Below, piece after piece: positions 39,140 to 49,678 of a stretch of 64,000 nt of DNA. The stretch comes from Flavobacterium sp. CFS9 (lineage in GTDB: Bacteria; Bacteroidota; Bacteroidia; Flavobacteriales; Flavobacteriaceae): assembly GCF_041154745.1 (NCBI RefSeq), contig NZ_AP031573.1, positions 1-64,000 on the forward strand, in the 5' to 3' direction. Position numbers and translations under genes: made by a program. Within the stretch, counting starts at the first letter, position 1; each line of letters opens with the position of its first letter. The notes below the pieces were generated by a model, which was given only the letters and a program-made list of their open reading frames with translations, made no database searches and was not told where the DNA came from.

Positions 39140-42100
39140 TTAAATATTGAATTTCTCGTATTCCACTTCGTCAACTTCCTCCGTCTGTCTGACTAATTTT
39201 TCTACCTCAACCGAGAAAGAGGCTATGGTAAGCTGATGCAATAAGGTTAAAGAAACTGGCGGTATACCGAATCGTTTATAGATTTCATTCTTCATTTTTG
39301 CAAGTTTCAAACTGCTTCCTCCCAGAAAAAAGAAATTATCGTTTACGCTTATTTCTTCCAATTTTAGTAAGTCTTTCCAAATCTCCGTTAACTGCTTTTC
39401 CGTCTCATTTCTTGCTAATACAAAAGTCTTTTGATTGCTTATGTTATAATTGTTTTTAAGAAGGTGTAATTTTTTGAGATCTGCTTTCCCGTTTACGGTT
39501 ACCGGGATTTCCTTTACAGTCATAAATTTTTCGGGAATCATATAATCCGGTAAATAGCCTTTCAGAAATATTCTTAGTGACACATAATCTATTTTTTCAT
39601 TGCTGTGCAGATAGGCTGTCAGTTCTTTTTCACCATTTTCAGCTTCATTCAGCGACAGTATTGCTTTTTTTACGGATTGGTATTGTTCCAGGACATTTTC
39701 GATTTCTTTTAAATCAATGCGATAGCCTCTGATTTTTATCTGACTATTTTTTCGTCCCATATATTTCAAAGTCCCATCCGGAAGCCATTTGACTAAATCA
39801 CCTGTTTTGTACAACAAATCACCCATTTCCGGATCAATAGTATTGGCAACAAACGCCTCGTCTGAAAGTGCTTTATCCTTAAAATAACCCAAAGCAAGTC
39901 CGCTTCCTGCAATGTGAAGCTCTCCTACAGCGCCCAGTGGCATTAACATTTTTTCTTCAGACAAAACATACAGTCCCGTTTTGTCAATTGGTTTTCCGAT
40001 GTTTACGATATCGTCTTGTTTCAAAAATTGCAAACTGGAGATGATCGCCGTTTCTGTTGGTCCATAAAGGTTCCAGATACCAGTACCGGTAAGTGCTGCC
40101 AAATCATTTTTCAGTTGTTGATCCAGATCTTCTCCGGCAGCCATAACCACCAGATTTTCTGTATTTTTCCAACCGGTATCCAAAAGCATTTTCCATCTTG
40201 TTGGCGTTGTAAGCATGTGAGTCACTGTATTCTCTTTTAGAAAATTATTCAGATGATAAATGTCTTTTCCTTCCTTTTCGTTTGTCATTACAACCTGTCC
40301 TCCGGTAATTAAGGGAAGGAAAATTTCCAGTAACGAAATATCAAATATCAGAGGAGTTACTGCCACAAATTTTATGGTTTGATCCAATTCTAATTTCTCA
40401 GACAATGAAACGATTACATTCTCAAGCGAATGATGACTGATCATTACTCCTTTTGGCTTTCCTGTTGACCCTGAAGTAAAAATGACATAAGCTAAATCAG
40501 TAGGATTTATTTCTACAGCTTCGAAAATACCGTCGGTTACATTGGGAACTTCATGGATATCTATTTTTTCTGTTTCGGAAGAAAAAAGACTGCTATTTTC
40601 TTTCTGAGTAACCAGTAGTTCTGGATTTACCTCATCTATAATCTGAGTAATTCTTTTGTTAGGAAAACCGGAATCAATTGGTAAAAAAGCGGCTCCGGTT
40701 AACAGGATGCCTAAAATCCCCACTAATTGATCAACAGAACGATTGATGCACAACGGGATGATCATTCCTTTTTTAGCTCCTTTGGATTGTAAGTATCGGG
40801 CCAGATTCTCTGATTTCCGGTAAAGCGCTTCATAGGTTAGCGAATCAGTACCGTCTGAAACTGCGGTTTTATTTGAATGTAAAAGATATTGTTCTTTAAA
40901 AAGTTTTAGTACCGAAGTCTCTATACGCTTACCGCTGTCCTCCTTTTTAGTTGCACCAATCTCTTTTTGTACCGCGTTGAAAGAATCTTTTAATTTTGTG
41001 ATATAAGGTAACCCTTCCAGCACACTTGTTTTATCAATGCCAAAATCGATTAAACAGGCAATCTCATTTACTCCTGCTTTTACCACTTTATTTAAGATCG
41101 GTAAACTGCTTTCTACATTTCCGATAAGGCTGCCTTCTTTAAAATATTTGCTAACCGAAAAATCCAGCATTTCGTCAACTGACTTTTCTGTTATTTTTTG
41201 AAGTGAGGGATCATTGCTCTGTTCCAAAGCTTCTTTTCCATTCATTTCAAGAGATTTTAGCAAGTATTTCTTCATGGATGGTCTTGCTTTTTTCTGCGCT
41301 TTTTCTACCGTTTCATCCAGATAGGTGTGCAACATGAGTACTACTCTGTCACCGCCTTCTTTATGATTATTTTCTTTGTAGGCCTTTCTGTATACCGCAA
41401 TTTTTTCTTCCAGTTCATCAAAACTAAGATTTAACAATCCTGTCAAAATTCCTGCTCCTATTTCTCCTGCTCTTTTATAGGTTTCTATATTTCCGGTACA
41501 GGCAATCCAAACAGACACTTCTTTCTGAACGGGCTTTGGTAATATTTTAAAAGGTTTCTCTATCGAATCAATTCCTTTAAAATTGACCGAATTTCCGATC
41601 CAAAGAGAACGGACATCTTTTATGGTCTGAATTAAAATATCCTTTCTGTCTTTGTAATTTTCAGGATAAAAAACAAAATCATTAGCATTCCATCCCGAAG
41701 CAAAACAGATACCTGCTCTTCCTCCTGAAATATTATCAACCACCGACCATTCTTCGGCTATTCTGATGGGATGATGAAGTCCTGCAACAACGCTTCCTGA
41801 TCTGATGCCTATATTTTTGGTTCTTGCTGCTACCGCTGCTCCTAAGACACTTGGATTTGGAAAAGGCCCGCCAAATTCATTAAAATGTCGTTCAGGTGTC
41901 CAGATTGCACTATAGCCATTTAAATCTGCATAGGCCGCTCCAATCATTAGTATTTCATACTGATTTTCTTCTGTTCCGGTATTTCCGAAATAATAAAGAC
42001 CGAAATCTAACGTTTGAGGACTATCTCCTAGTGATTTATCGGAAAGAATAACATTAGATTGATTTCTGCTCCAGTCTGTAATTCTTTTGCGCTCATTAGA

Positions 42101-43657
42101 ATCGATACTCTCCAGAGTGCTTATAGCAATTCTATCGTTTATGATCGTTTCCGTCATTAAATACTCTAAATGATCGGTCAGACGTTTTATAGTTTCCTCA
42201 CGATAGATTGCTGAGTTGTATTCGATTTCGTAAAAAAGGCTTCCGTCTTTTGATTCCGCAAAATTAAATGTAAGATCATAAGCTGAATACCCTTCCTTAA
42301 GCTCTGCAAATTCAGCCACTTTCAATCCTCCCGGAAGAGAATCGTTTTCTAAAGAATCGGCGTCAAAATTTTGCAATACAACAAATACATCAAATATGGT
42401 ATTTCTGCCCGGATTTCTTTCTACCTGAAGCTGATTTACGATCTCTTCAAAGGGATACTCTCTGTTTTCATAGGCATTGAAAGCATTGGTGTTTACAATA
42501 TTAAAAAGTTCTTTAAAGGTATTCTCCGCTTCAAAACGGGTTCGCAAAGCAATTGTATCTGCGTAAAAACCGATCTGATCTTCCAATTCGGAAAAATCTC
42601 TCCCATATACAGGAAATCCTAAAATAATATCTTTCTGCTCACTAAACTTATAGAACAATAAATTAAACAAAGTCATCAGTCCTGTAAACAAGGTTCCGCC
42701 TTCGTTTCTGCAATACGTCTTAAACTCTTTTACTGACTCGGCTTTAATAGTGCGTCTTAGCATCCCAACTTCAGAATTTCTAATCACCGGTCTGGTATAA
42801 TCTTCAGGCAATTGCAACAGAGGTAATTCACCTCCCAGCTGATTGATCCAATATTCTTTTTCTTTACTAAAATTTATATCCTCAAAACGTTTGCTTTTCC
42901 ATACCGCCACATCTTTATACTGTATTCTGAGCTCCGGTAGTGAAGCATCAATTTGCATTACTCCGGCTTTATAGAAAAAGAATAAATCGCGTATCAGAAT
43001 GTTGAATGATCTGCTGTCGCAAATGATATGATGAATGATGATATAAAACAACCATTTATCTGCCTCTAAACGAATTAAGTAAAATTTCAATAAAGGACCG
43101 GTCTGCAGGTCAAAAGGTATTCCTCTTTCCTCTTTAATGAACTTGCTTAATCTTTCTTCAGAGGTATCCTGTCCTCTAAAATCGATGTGACTGATCTTAA
43201 AATTTAAGGCTTCCGGGCTTTTGATCCACTGGCATATTTCACCGCTTTCATTTTCGGCAAAAACAGTTCGAAGGCTTTCGTGTCTGGAAATCAATTCCTG
43301 ACTGGCATTTTCAAGTGCCGCGATGTCTAATTCTCCTTCAAACCGAAAGCTTTTTGACATGTTGTAAGCATAATTATCACCCCAGTTATGACTTACAATC
43401 CATGATCTTGTCTGAGAAGGTGTTAGCGGATAGTACGTCAGGTCTGCTGGTGCCAATGGTATGCTTGCTTCAATCCTGGTTTCCTGCTGCTGTTTTAAAA
43501 ATTCTACGATTTCAGATTTTCGCACTTTTATTTCTTCCATAACGGCCTCTGAAATCTCTTCACTTGTATAAGAAATTTTAAGATTATCTTCAGATAACTG
43601 AATAATAATATTTTCTTCCGTTAAATAACTCAAAAACTGTAGTGTATCCATAATCAA
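39140..43657 (-). CDS. NRPS with embedded luciferase-like monooxygenase, docking-C-LLM-A-T
   Basis: The 1,505-residue protein has a TubC-like docking domain (1-55), a C domain (75-510), a luciferase-like FMN monooxygenase (548-893; LDFGLYYFGN, SAIWTPERHFNEFGG), an A domain (915-1410) and a T domain (1425-1495; GGSS). It lacks a TE and ends with the tail EVEYEKFNI. The C-domain motif is HHIICDS (209-215), with Ser in place of the usual final Gly. The A code reads D-I-L-L-M-A-L-I-I-K, which I cannot assign; it starts like Gly codes. LLM domains of this kind occur in natural-product enzymes and oxidise the carrier-bound amino acid (for example alpha-hydroxylation), but the outcome here is unknown. 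The docking domain probably receives the chain from the PKS protein encoded upstream. The start could be the second ATG two codons in. Confidence 0.9.
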   Translation of the reverse strand: MIMDTLQFLSYLTEENIIIQLSEDNLKISYTSEEISEAVMEEIKVRKSEIVEFLKQQQETRIEASIPLAPADLTYYPLTPSQTRSWIVSHNWGDNYAYNMSKSFRFEGELDIAALENASQELISRHESLRTVFAENESGEICQWIKSPEALNFKISHIDFRGQDTSEERLSKFIKEERGIPFDLQTGPLLKFYLIRLEADKWLFYIIIHHIICDSRSFNILIRDLFFFYKAGVMQIDASLPELRIQYKDVAVWKSKRFEDINFSKEKEYWINQLGGELPLLQLPEDYTRPVIRNSEVGMLRRTIKAESVKEFKTYCRNEGGTLFTGLMTLFNLLFYKFSEQKDIILGFPVYGRDFSELEDQIGFYADTIALRTRFEAENTFKELFNIVNTNAFNAYENREYPFEEIVNQLQVERNPGRNTIFDVFVVLQNFDADSLENDSLPGGLKVAEFAELKEGYSAYDLTFNFAESKDGSLFYEIEYNSAIYREETIKRLTDHLEYLMTETIINDRIAISTLESIDSNERKRITDWSRNQSNVILSDKSLGDSPQTLDFGLYYFGNTGTEENQYEILMIGAAYADLNGYSAIWTPERHFNEFGGPFPNPSVLGAAVAARTKNIGIRSGSVVAGLHHPIRIAEEWSVVDNISGGRAGICFASGWNANDFVFYPENYKDRKDILIQTIKDVRSLWIGNSVNFKGIDSIEKPFKILPKPVQKEVSVWIACTGNIETYKRAGEIGAGILTGLLNLSFDELEEKIAVYRKAYKENNHKEGGDRVVLMLHTYLDETVEKAQKKARPSMKKYLLKSLEMNGKEALEQSNDPSLQKITEKSVDEMLDFSVSKYFKEGSLIGNVESSLPILNKVVKAGVNEIACLIDFGIDKTSVLEGLPYITKLKDSFNAVQKEIGATKKEDSGKRIETSVLKLFKEQYLLHSNKTAVSDGTDSLTYEALYRKSENLARYLQSKGAKKGMIIPLCINRSVDQLVGILGILLTGAAFLPIDSGFPNKRITQIIDEVNPELLVTQKENSSLFSSETEKIDIHEVPNVTDGIFEAVEINPTDLAYVIFTSGSTGKPKGVMISHHSLENVIVSLSEKLELDQTIKFVAVTPLIFDISLLEIFLPLITGGQVVMTNEKEGKDIYHLNNFLKENTVTHMLTTPTRWKMLLDTGWKNTENLVVMAAGEDLDQQLKNDLAALTGTGIWNLYGPTETAIISSLQFLKQDDIVNIGKPIDKTGLYVLSEEKMLMPLGAVGELHIAGSGLALGYFKDKALSDEAFVANTIDPEMGDLLYKTGDLVKWLPDGTLKYMGRKNSQIKIRGYRIDLKEIENVLEQYQSVKKAILSLNEAENGEKELTAYLHSNEKIDYVSLRIFLKGYLPDYMIPEKFMTVKEIPVTVNGKADLKKLHLLKNNYNISNQKTFVLARNETEKQLTEIWKDLLKLEEISVNDNFFFLGGSSLKLAKMKNEIYKRFGIPPVSLTLLHQLTIASFSVEVEKLVRQTEEVDEVEYEKFNI

Positions 43658-43726
43658 TTCGATTTAAGTAAGTAGAGTAAATGGTTCTAAGAATATTTTA
43701 CGATTCTTTGATTCAGAATAATGGGG

Positions 43727-46438
43727 CTAAATGGTAATTGTTTTTACTTGTTGGTGGGATTTGTTCTTAATTTCCTCAACAGTTTCGATTACTTCTCTTA
43801 CGGAACTATTCTCCATAAAATCCATCAGAGACAACTCGACCTGCAATTCATTTTTAATTTTGTTGAGGATTAACATTCCTTTCAGAGAATCACAGCCTAT
43901 TTCGAAAAGGTCTTTATCCAAATCAAATTTTTCCTCTCCAAGAAATTCCACAAACACGGACTGAATAATTTCTGAAGTAGTTTCCTTTTTTTTCTGTGGA
44001 ATATTCGGTTTCTCTTCAATCTTGATTTTTTCCTCTTTTTTAGTGAAAAATTCAAAATTTCCAGGGGTCAAACTGACCACATGCGGGTATTCGTTTTTAT
44101 CGAATTCATAAACCGGCAGGGTGGTTTTTGCAGGATGATTGTCCTCATACGTTTCTTCCCAGTTTATATTTTCTCCTGCAAGCCATAATTTTCTTAAAGT
44201 ATTTTTTAAGATTTCATCCGCATGAATTACTTTCTCCGTTTGTGATAAGGAAATAGAGACATGGCTATTTTCCTCGAAAATTTCAGCCAAAGTGGTACTT
44301 AAAAACTGTGTCAGATTTGTGCTGTCACCCATTTCCAAAAGAACCGCTGAATTGTTTTGCACAATATCACTGAAGGATTTCAACGCGTTAATTTCGAGAC
44401 TTCTGCCATTTACCCAATATTTTTGAGGAGTTAGAATTCCTTCTTTTATAATGATGTCTTTGGCTGCTTGTACAAAAGGAATCTGGGCGGGTTGTATGCT
44501 TAGTTCCTTTTCATCATACAGTATCATCCCGATTACTTCTTTCAGCTGCAATATTCCGGAAACACAGGCTGCGGTATATTCTCCTGTTCCAACACCTGAA
44601 GTAAAATTGATACGGATTCCATATCCTTTCAGTAAATTGGCCAAAGTATAACCGGATAATACCACAAACACTTTGTCAAGTACTTTATCTGTTGATTTAC
44701 CGCTAACCGCTGTCTCATTGATCCATTTTTTAAGATCATGACTGCCAAGCTCCAGTGTTGCAATGCTTTGATCTATTTTATTCCTAAAGCCTGCATTTTC
44801 TTTATAAAGCTTACTATAGAATTGAATATCAGTATCGTTGGTATGAGGAAAAAATAAGAGTATCGTTTTTTTCTTTTCGTCAACCTTCCCAATATTTTCT
44901 TCATTGCTTAAAATATCGGTATACAGTAATAACTCTTCTTTGTTAGTACAGCTTATTGCGGCTCTGTAATCAAAATGTCTTTTTCCGGTCTGCAGCGTGT
45001 AAGCAACTTCCTCCAGAGCAATGTCGTTTTCATTTTTTAGAAACTCTTTAAATTTTAAAAGGTAATTTTGAAGTGAACTCTTTGATTTGGCCGAAAAAAG
45101 AAAAAGATGGGATGTTTCTTTTGTCTCATTTTTATCTTTTTGCGGAGCTTCTTCTAAAACTAAATGCACGTTTGTTCCTCCTATTCCAAAAGAACTTACC
45201 CCGGCTCTAAGAGGCGCATTATTTACCGATTCCCATTTCTGAAGCTCTTTTTGAACATAAAAAGGGCCTTCGTTAAAATTGATTTTCGGGTTTGGATTGC
45301 TGTAATTTATGGTTCCCGGTATCTGGCGGTATTTTAAACTAAGAGCTGTTTTTATTAAACCTATAACTCCGGCTGCTGTATCGGTATGCCCAATATTGTT
45401 TTTTACCGACCCCAGTAAACAGTTGTGTTCTTTATTATTTTCAAAAGCCATATTAAGTGCTTCTACTTCAATTGGATCACCTAAAGTGGTACCTGTTCCG
45501 TGTGCTTCGACATAACTCACGGTATCAGGCGATATTCCGGCCATTTTATGTGCCAATCTTATGCATTCCATTTCGCCTTCAATACTTGGGGCTGTATATC
45601 CTACTTTTCTGTTTCCGTCGTTAGTGGCGGCACTTCCTTTAATTACGGCATAAATATGATCTTTATCTTCTATGGCTTCTTCCAGTCGTTTAAGTATCAC
45701 GATCCCAACGCCTTCACTGCCGATGGTTCCTGTTGCTTCTTTATCAAATGCTCTGCAATGTCCGTCTTTTGAATAAATAGATCCTTCTTTGTATTCGTAA
45801 CCGGATCTGGGCTCCAGCATTAAAGAAATACCTCCTGCCAAAGCTACTTTTGCTTCTCCGAATAAGAGTCCGCGGCAAGCCAGATGAACGGCTGAAAGTG
45901 AAGTCGAACAAGCCGTATTGATTGAAAATGAAGGGCCTGTCAGATTTAATTTATATGATGTTAAAGTAGGCAAATGATCTTTGTTTGTTATAAAATCAAG
46001 CGTAAGAGGATCTAATTTACTGCCGTCACTATTTAGAACAACATGTGCTTTCCAGGGCAAATCACCACCACTGCCGGCATAAATACTAATTGCCGATTCT
46101 GACAGGCATCCGGCATCTTCCAGAGCTTCCCAGGCTGATTGTAAAAACATGCGATGTACCGGGCTCATTAACGCTGCCTCATAAGGTGTAAATCCGAAAA
46201 AAGCGGCATCAAAACTTCCTTTATGCCCTACTTCTGCTATGACCGGAATGTGGCTGTTTTTGCCGGTTTCATTCTTAACAAAGCCTCTTTTAAGAAGTTC
46301 TTCTTCTGATAAGGTATAAACAGACTCTTCTCCTTTTGAAATGTTGTTCCAAAACGTTCTCCAGTCATTTGCTCCCGGCACGTGACATGACATTCCTATT
46401 ATCGCAATTTCTAAACCTGTATTATCGTTTGTTGCCAT
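43727..46438 (-). CDS. PKS protein: KS, degenerate AT, ACP
   Basis: The 903-residue protein has an intact KS domain (about 8-430) with the full triad Cys177 (TACSTS), His313 (EAHGTGT) and His351 (NIGHT). The next region (about 445-790) is an acyltransferase remnant. The GHSxG nucleophile elbow is GVGTG (615-619), with Gly617 where Ser is required, the GQG oxyanion motif is lost (FFPHTND, 530-536), and the part that normally carries the catalytic His seems to be missing. The normal post-AT linker (WLAGENINW, PVYEFDKNEYPHV) follows. ACP is at 820-890 (GCDSL, Ser851). It adds a C2 unit only if the ACP is loaded in trans, or it elongates or transfers without malonate. It ends in the tail VKTITI, a likely docking motif for the next NRPS. 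The KS family is cis-AT-like in layout, so AT loss looks secondary. Confidence 0.9.
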   Translation of the reverse strand: MATNDNTGLEIAIIGMSCHVPGANDWRTFWNNISKGEESVYTLSEEELLKRGFVKNETGKNSHIPVIAEVGHKGSFDAAFFGFTPYEAALMSPVHRMFLQSAWEALEDAGCLSESAISIYAGSGGDLPWKAHVVLNSDGSKLDPLTLDFITNKDHLPTLTSYKLNLTGPSFSINTACSTSLSAVHLACRGLLFGEAKVALAGGISLMLEPRSGYEYKEGSIYSKDGHCRAFDKEATGTIGSEGVGIVILKRLEEAIEDKDHIYAVIKGSAATNDGNRKVGYTAPSIEGEMECIRLAHKMAGISPDTVSYVEAHGTGTTLGDPIEVEALNMAFENNKEHNCLLGSVKNNIGHTDTAAGVIGLIKTALSLKYRQIPGTINYSNPNPKINFNEGPFYVQKELQKWESVNNAPLRAGVSSFGIGGTNVHLVLEEAPQKDKNETKETSHLFLFSAKSKSSLQNYLLKFKEFLKNENDIALEEVAYTLQTGKRHFDYRAAISCTNKEELLLYTDILSNEENIGKVDEKKKTILLFFPHTNDTDIQFYSKLYKENAGFRNKIDQSIATLELGSHDLKKWINETAVSGKSTDKVLDKVFVVLSGYTLANLLKGYGIRINFTSGVGTGEYTAACVSGILQLKEVIGMILYDEKELSIQPAQIPFVQAAKDIIIKEGILTPQKYWVNGRSLEINALKSFSDIVQNNSAVLLEMGDSTNLTQFLSTTLAEIFEENSHVSISLSQTEKVIHADEILKNTLRKLWLAGENINWEETYEDNHPAKTTLPVYEFDKNEYPHVVSLTPGNFEFFTKKEEKIKIEEKPNIPQKKKETTSEIIQSVFVEFLGEEKFDLDKDLFEIGCDSLKGMLILNKIKNELQVELSLMDFMENSSVREVIETVEEIKNKSHQQVKTITI

Positions 46439-46464
46439 TTGATTTTACTTTATTGAGATACTTC

Positions 46465-49400
46465 TTAATTTATTTGCTGCTTCTTTTTTAAAATTGACAG
46501 GGTCTGATTGGCGATATCAACAGACTTGGAGTTCTTTTCGTCTACCAGCTCAAGACCTGGCTCTACATCTTGCGTAATATGATGGGTAAGTGCCTCAATA
46601 TTGCTAAACTTAAATGCATTGAGTACTTTTAAGTTGATATCCAATTCTTTGTTAACGAGCCGTACCATTTTCATGAGGGAAATAGAGTTACCTCCTATTT
46701 CAAAAAAGTTATCCTGTATGCCAATATTCTCATTACACAGAATCTCTTTCCAAATGTTTAGTATTTTGGCTTCCAACTCGGTTTTAGGCAACGTATATTG
46801 TTCACTTTTGGTCGTTTGTTGTCCTAAAGTCAATAAGGCTTTAACATTTGTTTTTCCGTTGATCAGAATTGGAAAGGCCTCGACCCAAACGATCTTTGAA
46901 GGAATCATGTACGACGGCAATTTTTGCTGCAGCTGTTTTTTTAATGACTTTTCGTCCAGTTCTTCAGCTCCGGTGTAAAAAGCAACGATTCTTTTCTGAT
47001 CAACCTTTTGGTTGTCCACTAAAACGATGGCCTTCTTAATTGTCTCCTCTTCCTGAAGTGCCGTTTCAATTTCACCAAGTTCGATACGATACCCGTTTAA
47101 TTTAATCTGACTGTCTTTTCGGCCAATGAATTCAATAACTCCATTGAAATGCCAACGGGCTAAATCACCCGTTTTATAGAGTTTCTTTCTGGAGAAAAAA
47201 TCAGTCATAAAAACTTCTCTTCCAATGCTTTCATCGTTTACATATCCATTTGCAACTTGCTCCCCCGCAATGCAAATTTCTCCCGGAACTCCTATTGGCA
47301 CCAGATTATTTGCGGTATCCACTAGGTATATTTTTGAACCTCTGTTAGGTGTACCTATCAATTGCGGATTATAACTTTTCTGTTTCTGCACATAAGCTTG
47401 TCCCGTTATAAAAATGGTTCCCTCAGTAGGCCCGTACAGTACATGAATAGATGCATTAGGAAATATCTTTGACAAATCTTCCAAAGTTTCGTTTGAAGAA
47501 GCTTCTCCTCCCATAAATACTTTTGTGACCTGTGAAAAACGATCTGCAAGGTCAAAATCAATGCTATAATCCAATAACTGTCTCATTAAAACCGGTACGG
47601 CATGAAAGCCATTGATTTTTTCAATTTCTTTGCTCAAAAGCGCAAGATCTTGTATGGTCTCAGAACTTAATATTGTTATGGTACCCCCTATCGTTAAAGG
47701 ATAAAAAACTTCGAAGAAAAAAATATCAAAGGAATTTGAGGCTAAAACCGGAAAATGTGTTTTAACATCTGTTCCGAATTTTTTTCTGCAATTGGCCAAA
47801 AGTACACTGAAATTGCGATGTGTCACCATAACTCCCTTGGGCTTTCCTGTAGACCCTGAGGTATAGATCGCATAAGCAATTTGAGAAGCTTCTATTTCTC
47901 TGTTGATCGCAGTGTCCTTCTGAGTCGAGTTTTCAAATTCTCTGATCGTATCTTCATTGACTACTACTACACATTGACTGCTTTCTGTGATGACTTTTTT
48001 TCTTTCTTCCGGAAAATGAATGTCAATTGGAACATAAACGGCACCCAGTTTAAAAATGGCCAAAATAGTTACGATTAACATTTCTGATCTTTCTAAAGCT
48101 ACTGCAACAAAATCACTCTCTTGTATATCATAATTTTGAATGAGATAATGCGCCAGTTTATTACTTTTTTCGTCTAATTCCTGATAGCTAAGAGATTCTT
48201 CCTTATACTTTACAGCTGTTTTATTTGGATTTTTAAATACTTGTTTAGAAAAATAACCAATGACAGTATGGTTTGCTTTAATATCAAAAGTCTCTCTGTT
48301 GAAATCAAAAAATAATCTGTTTCTTTCTTCTCCTGCAACTAAATCAATTTCAGAAAATAAACGGTCCGGGTTTTCAAGTACCTGAATGTAGATGTACTCA
48401 AAAGATTTTTTCAGGTTTTCTATAAATTCCGAACTGTATTTTTGAGCATTATAGGTAAACCTCAACACGGTATCAATCCCCGGAACTATGGCCAGTGAAA
48501 AATTATAATTTGTTTTTTCAAATGCTTCTGTCGCGACTACTTCTAAAGTGTCCTGAGCCGAATTAATCAACTCATCTTCTGCATATTCCTGTGACGGATA
48601 ATTTTCATAAACTACCAAAGTGTCAAATAACTGCTGTCCTAAGTTACTCTTTGATTGTATTTCTGCCAGTTGAATATAATGATTTGGAATACTTCTTATG
48701 GCTTCTTTTTGGGTATCGATCAGGATATTCTTTATGGTTTCTTCTGAATTAAATTTTATCCTAACGGGAATCGTATTAATAAAAAGTCCCAACATTTCTT
48801 CTATTCGATCTACTTCTGAAGGTCTGCCTGACACTACACTCCCAAAAACAATATCATCGGTATCATTGTATTTGGCAAGCAGTATTCCCCAAATGGTCTG
48901 AAAAAAGATATTTTCGGTAATTCCCAATTCCCTACAAAGTGCTGTAACAGTCCCTTTATTTTTTCCGGACAGGGTGTGAAATACTTTCGCTTCTGTTTCC
49001 TGACGATTTTGATTGTCGGGGTTAAAAAATGGTATGCCGGTATTAGTTTCAAATCCGAAAAGATATTCTTCCCAATAAGCCGCTATACTTTTTTTATCCA
49101 ATTGTGAAAGCCACTTGCTGTAGGCGGAATAACTTGGCGGTGCAGACAGCTTAATCTCCTGACCTGCCAATAAACATTTGTATACGTAGAAAAAATCTTT
49201 TATTAAGAGTTCAATACTCCAGCCATCCAAAATAATATGATGATAACTCCAGATAAACTCAAATACATTTTCCCGAAGCTTGATAACCGTTAATCTTATT
49301 TGTGAGCCTTTGTAAAGATTAAATCCTTTATCTCTGTCTGATTTTTTAAAATTCTCCAAAGAAAAATTTTCATTGGCACTCTCATCCCGGTAATAAAAAC

Positions 49401-49641
49401 CGGAAGGAACACTATCCAAAACCACTTGCAGAATATCATTTACGGTAGTGTTGTTAAAACAGGTTCTTAATGTATCGTGTCTTGACACCAAAAAATCAAA
49501 TGTTTTCTGTAATAACTCCACCTCAACTTTCCCATAAATGTGGTAACAGGATTGTTCAAAATATTCATTTTCTGATATTTGCCAGCGAAAAAAAATTCCT
49601 TCCTGTAAAGGATTCAGTGCATATATTTCTTTTATTTTCAT
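46465..49641 (-). CDS. NRPS, C-A(Hpg)-T
   Basis: The 1,058-residue protein has C (1-440; HHIILDG at 134-140), A (455-960) and T (975-1045; GGNS). The A code reads D-I-F-H-F-G-L-I-F-K, close to the known Hpg code D-I-F-H-L-G-L-L-C-K, and identical to the first A domain of the next gene upstream. The protein starts with the segment IYALNPLQEGIFF, a form typical of C domains that accept a D-configured donor and of COM-type docking, although the gene before it has no E domain. Its first 40 residues closely match those of the 49,736-55,987 protein. It passes its chain to the KS protein 26 nt downstream. The hexanucleotide repeat at 49,679-49,732 lies directly ahead of it. Confidence 0.92.
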   Translation of the reverse strand: MKIKEIYALNPLQEGIFFRWQISENEYFEQSCYHIYGKVEVELLQKTFDFLVSRHDTLRTCFNNTTVNDILQVVLDSVPSGFYYRDESANENFSLENFKKSDRDKGFNLYKGSQIRLTVIKLRENVFEFIWSYHHIILDGWSIELLIKDFFYVYKCLLAGQEIKLSAPPSYSAYSKWLSQLDKKSIAAYWEEYLFGFETNTGIPFFNPDNQNRQETEAKVFHTLSGKNKGTVTALCRELGITENIFFQTIWGILLAKYNDTDDIVFGSVVSGRPSEVDRIEEMLGLFINTIPVRIKFNSEETIKNILIDTQKEAIRSIPNHYIQLAEIQSKSNLGQQLFDTLVVYENYPSQEYAEDELINSAQDTLEVVATEAFEKTNYNFSLAIVPGIDTVLRFTYNAQKYSSEFIENLKKSFEYIYIQVLENPDRLFSEIDLVAGEERNRLFFDFNRETFDIKANHTVIGYFSKQVFKNPNKTAVKYKEESLSYQELDEKSNKLAHYLIQNYDIQESDFVAVALERSEMLIVTILAIFKLGAVYVPIDIHFPEERKKVITESSQCVVVVNEDTIREFENSTQKDTAINREIEASQIAYAIYTSGSTGKPKGVMVTHRNFSVLLANCRKKFGTDVKTHFPVLASNSFDIFFFEVFYPLTIGGTITILSSETIQDLALLSKEIEKINGFHAVPVLMRQLLDYSIDFDLADRFSQVTKVFMGGEASSNETLEDLSKIFPNASIHVLYGPTEGTIFITGQAYVQKQKSYNPQLIGTPNRGSKIYLVDTANNLVPIGVPGEICIAGEQVANGYVNDESIGREVFMTDFFSRKKLYKTGDLARWHFNGVIEFIGRKDSQIKLNGYRIELGEIETALQEEETIKKAIVLVDNQKVDQKRIVAFYTGAEELDEKSLKKQLQQKLPSYMIPSKIVWVEAFPILINGKTNVKALLTLGQQTTKSEQYTLPKTELEAKILNIWKEILCNENIGIQDNFFEIGGNSISLMKMVRLVNKELDINLKVLNAFKFSNIEALTHHITQDVEPGLELVDEKNSKSVDIANQTLSILKKKQQIN

Positions 49642-49678
49642 AGATTAAATACGGTTCGATTTTAAGGGGGCTTTAGGT

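Noticed and set aside
40970..42015. Luciferase-like domain as a sign of bioluminescence
   Set aside because: It is embedded in an NRPS and has the natural-product LLM motif; no luxC/D/E genes are present.
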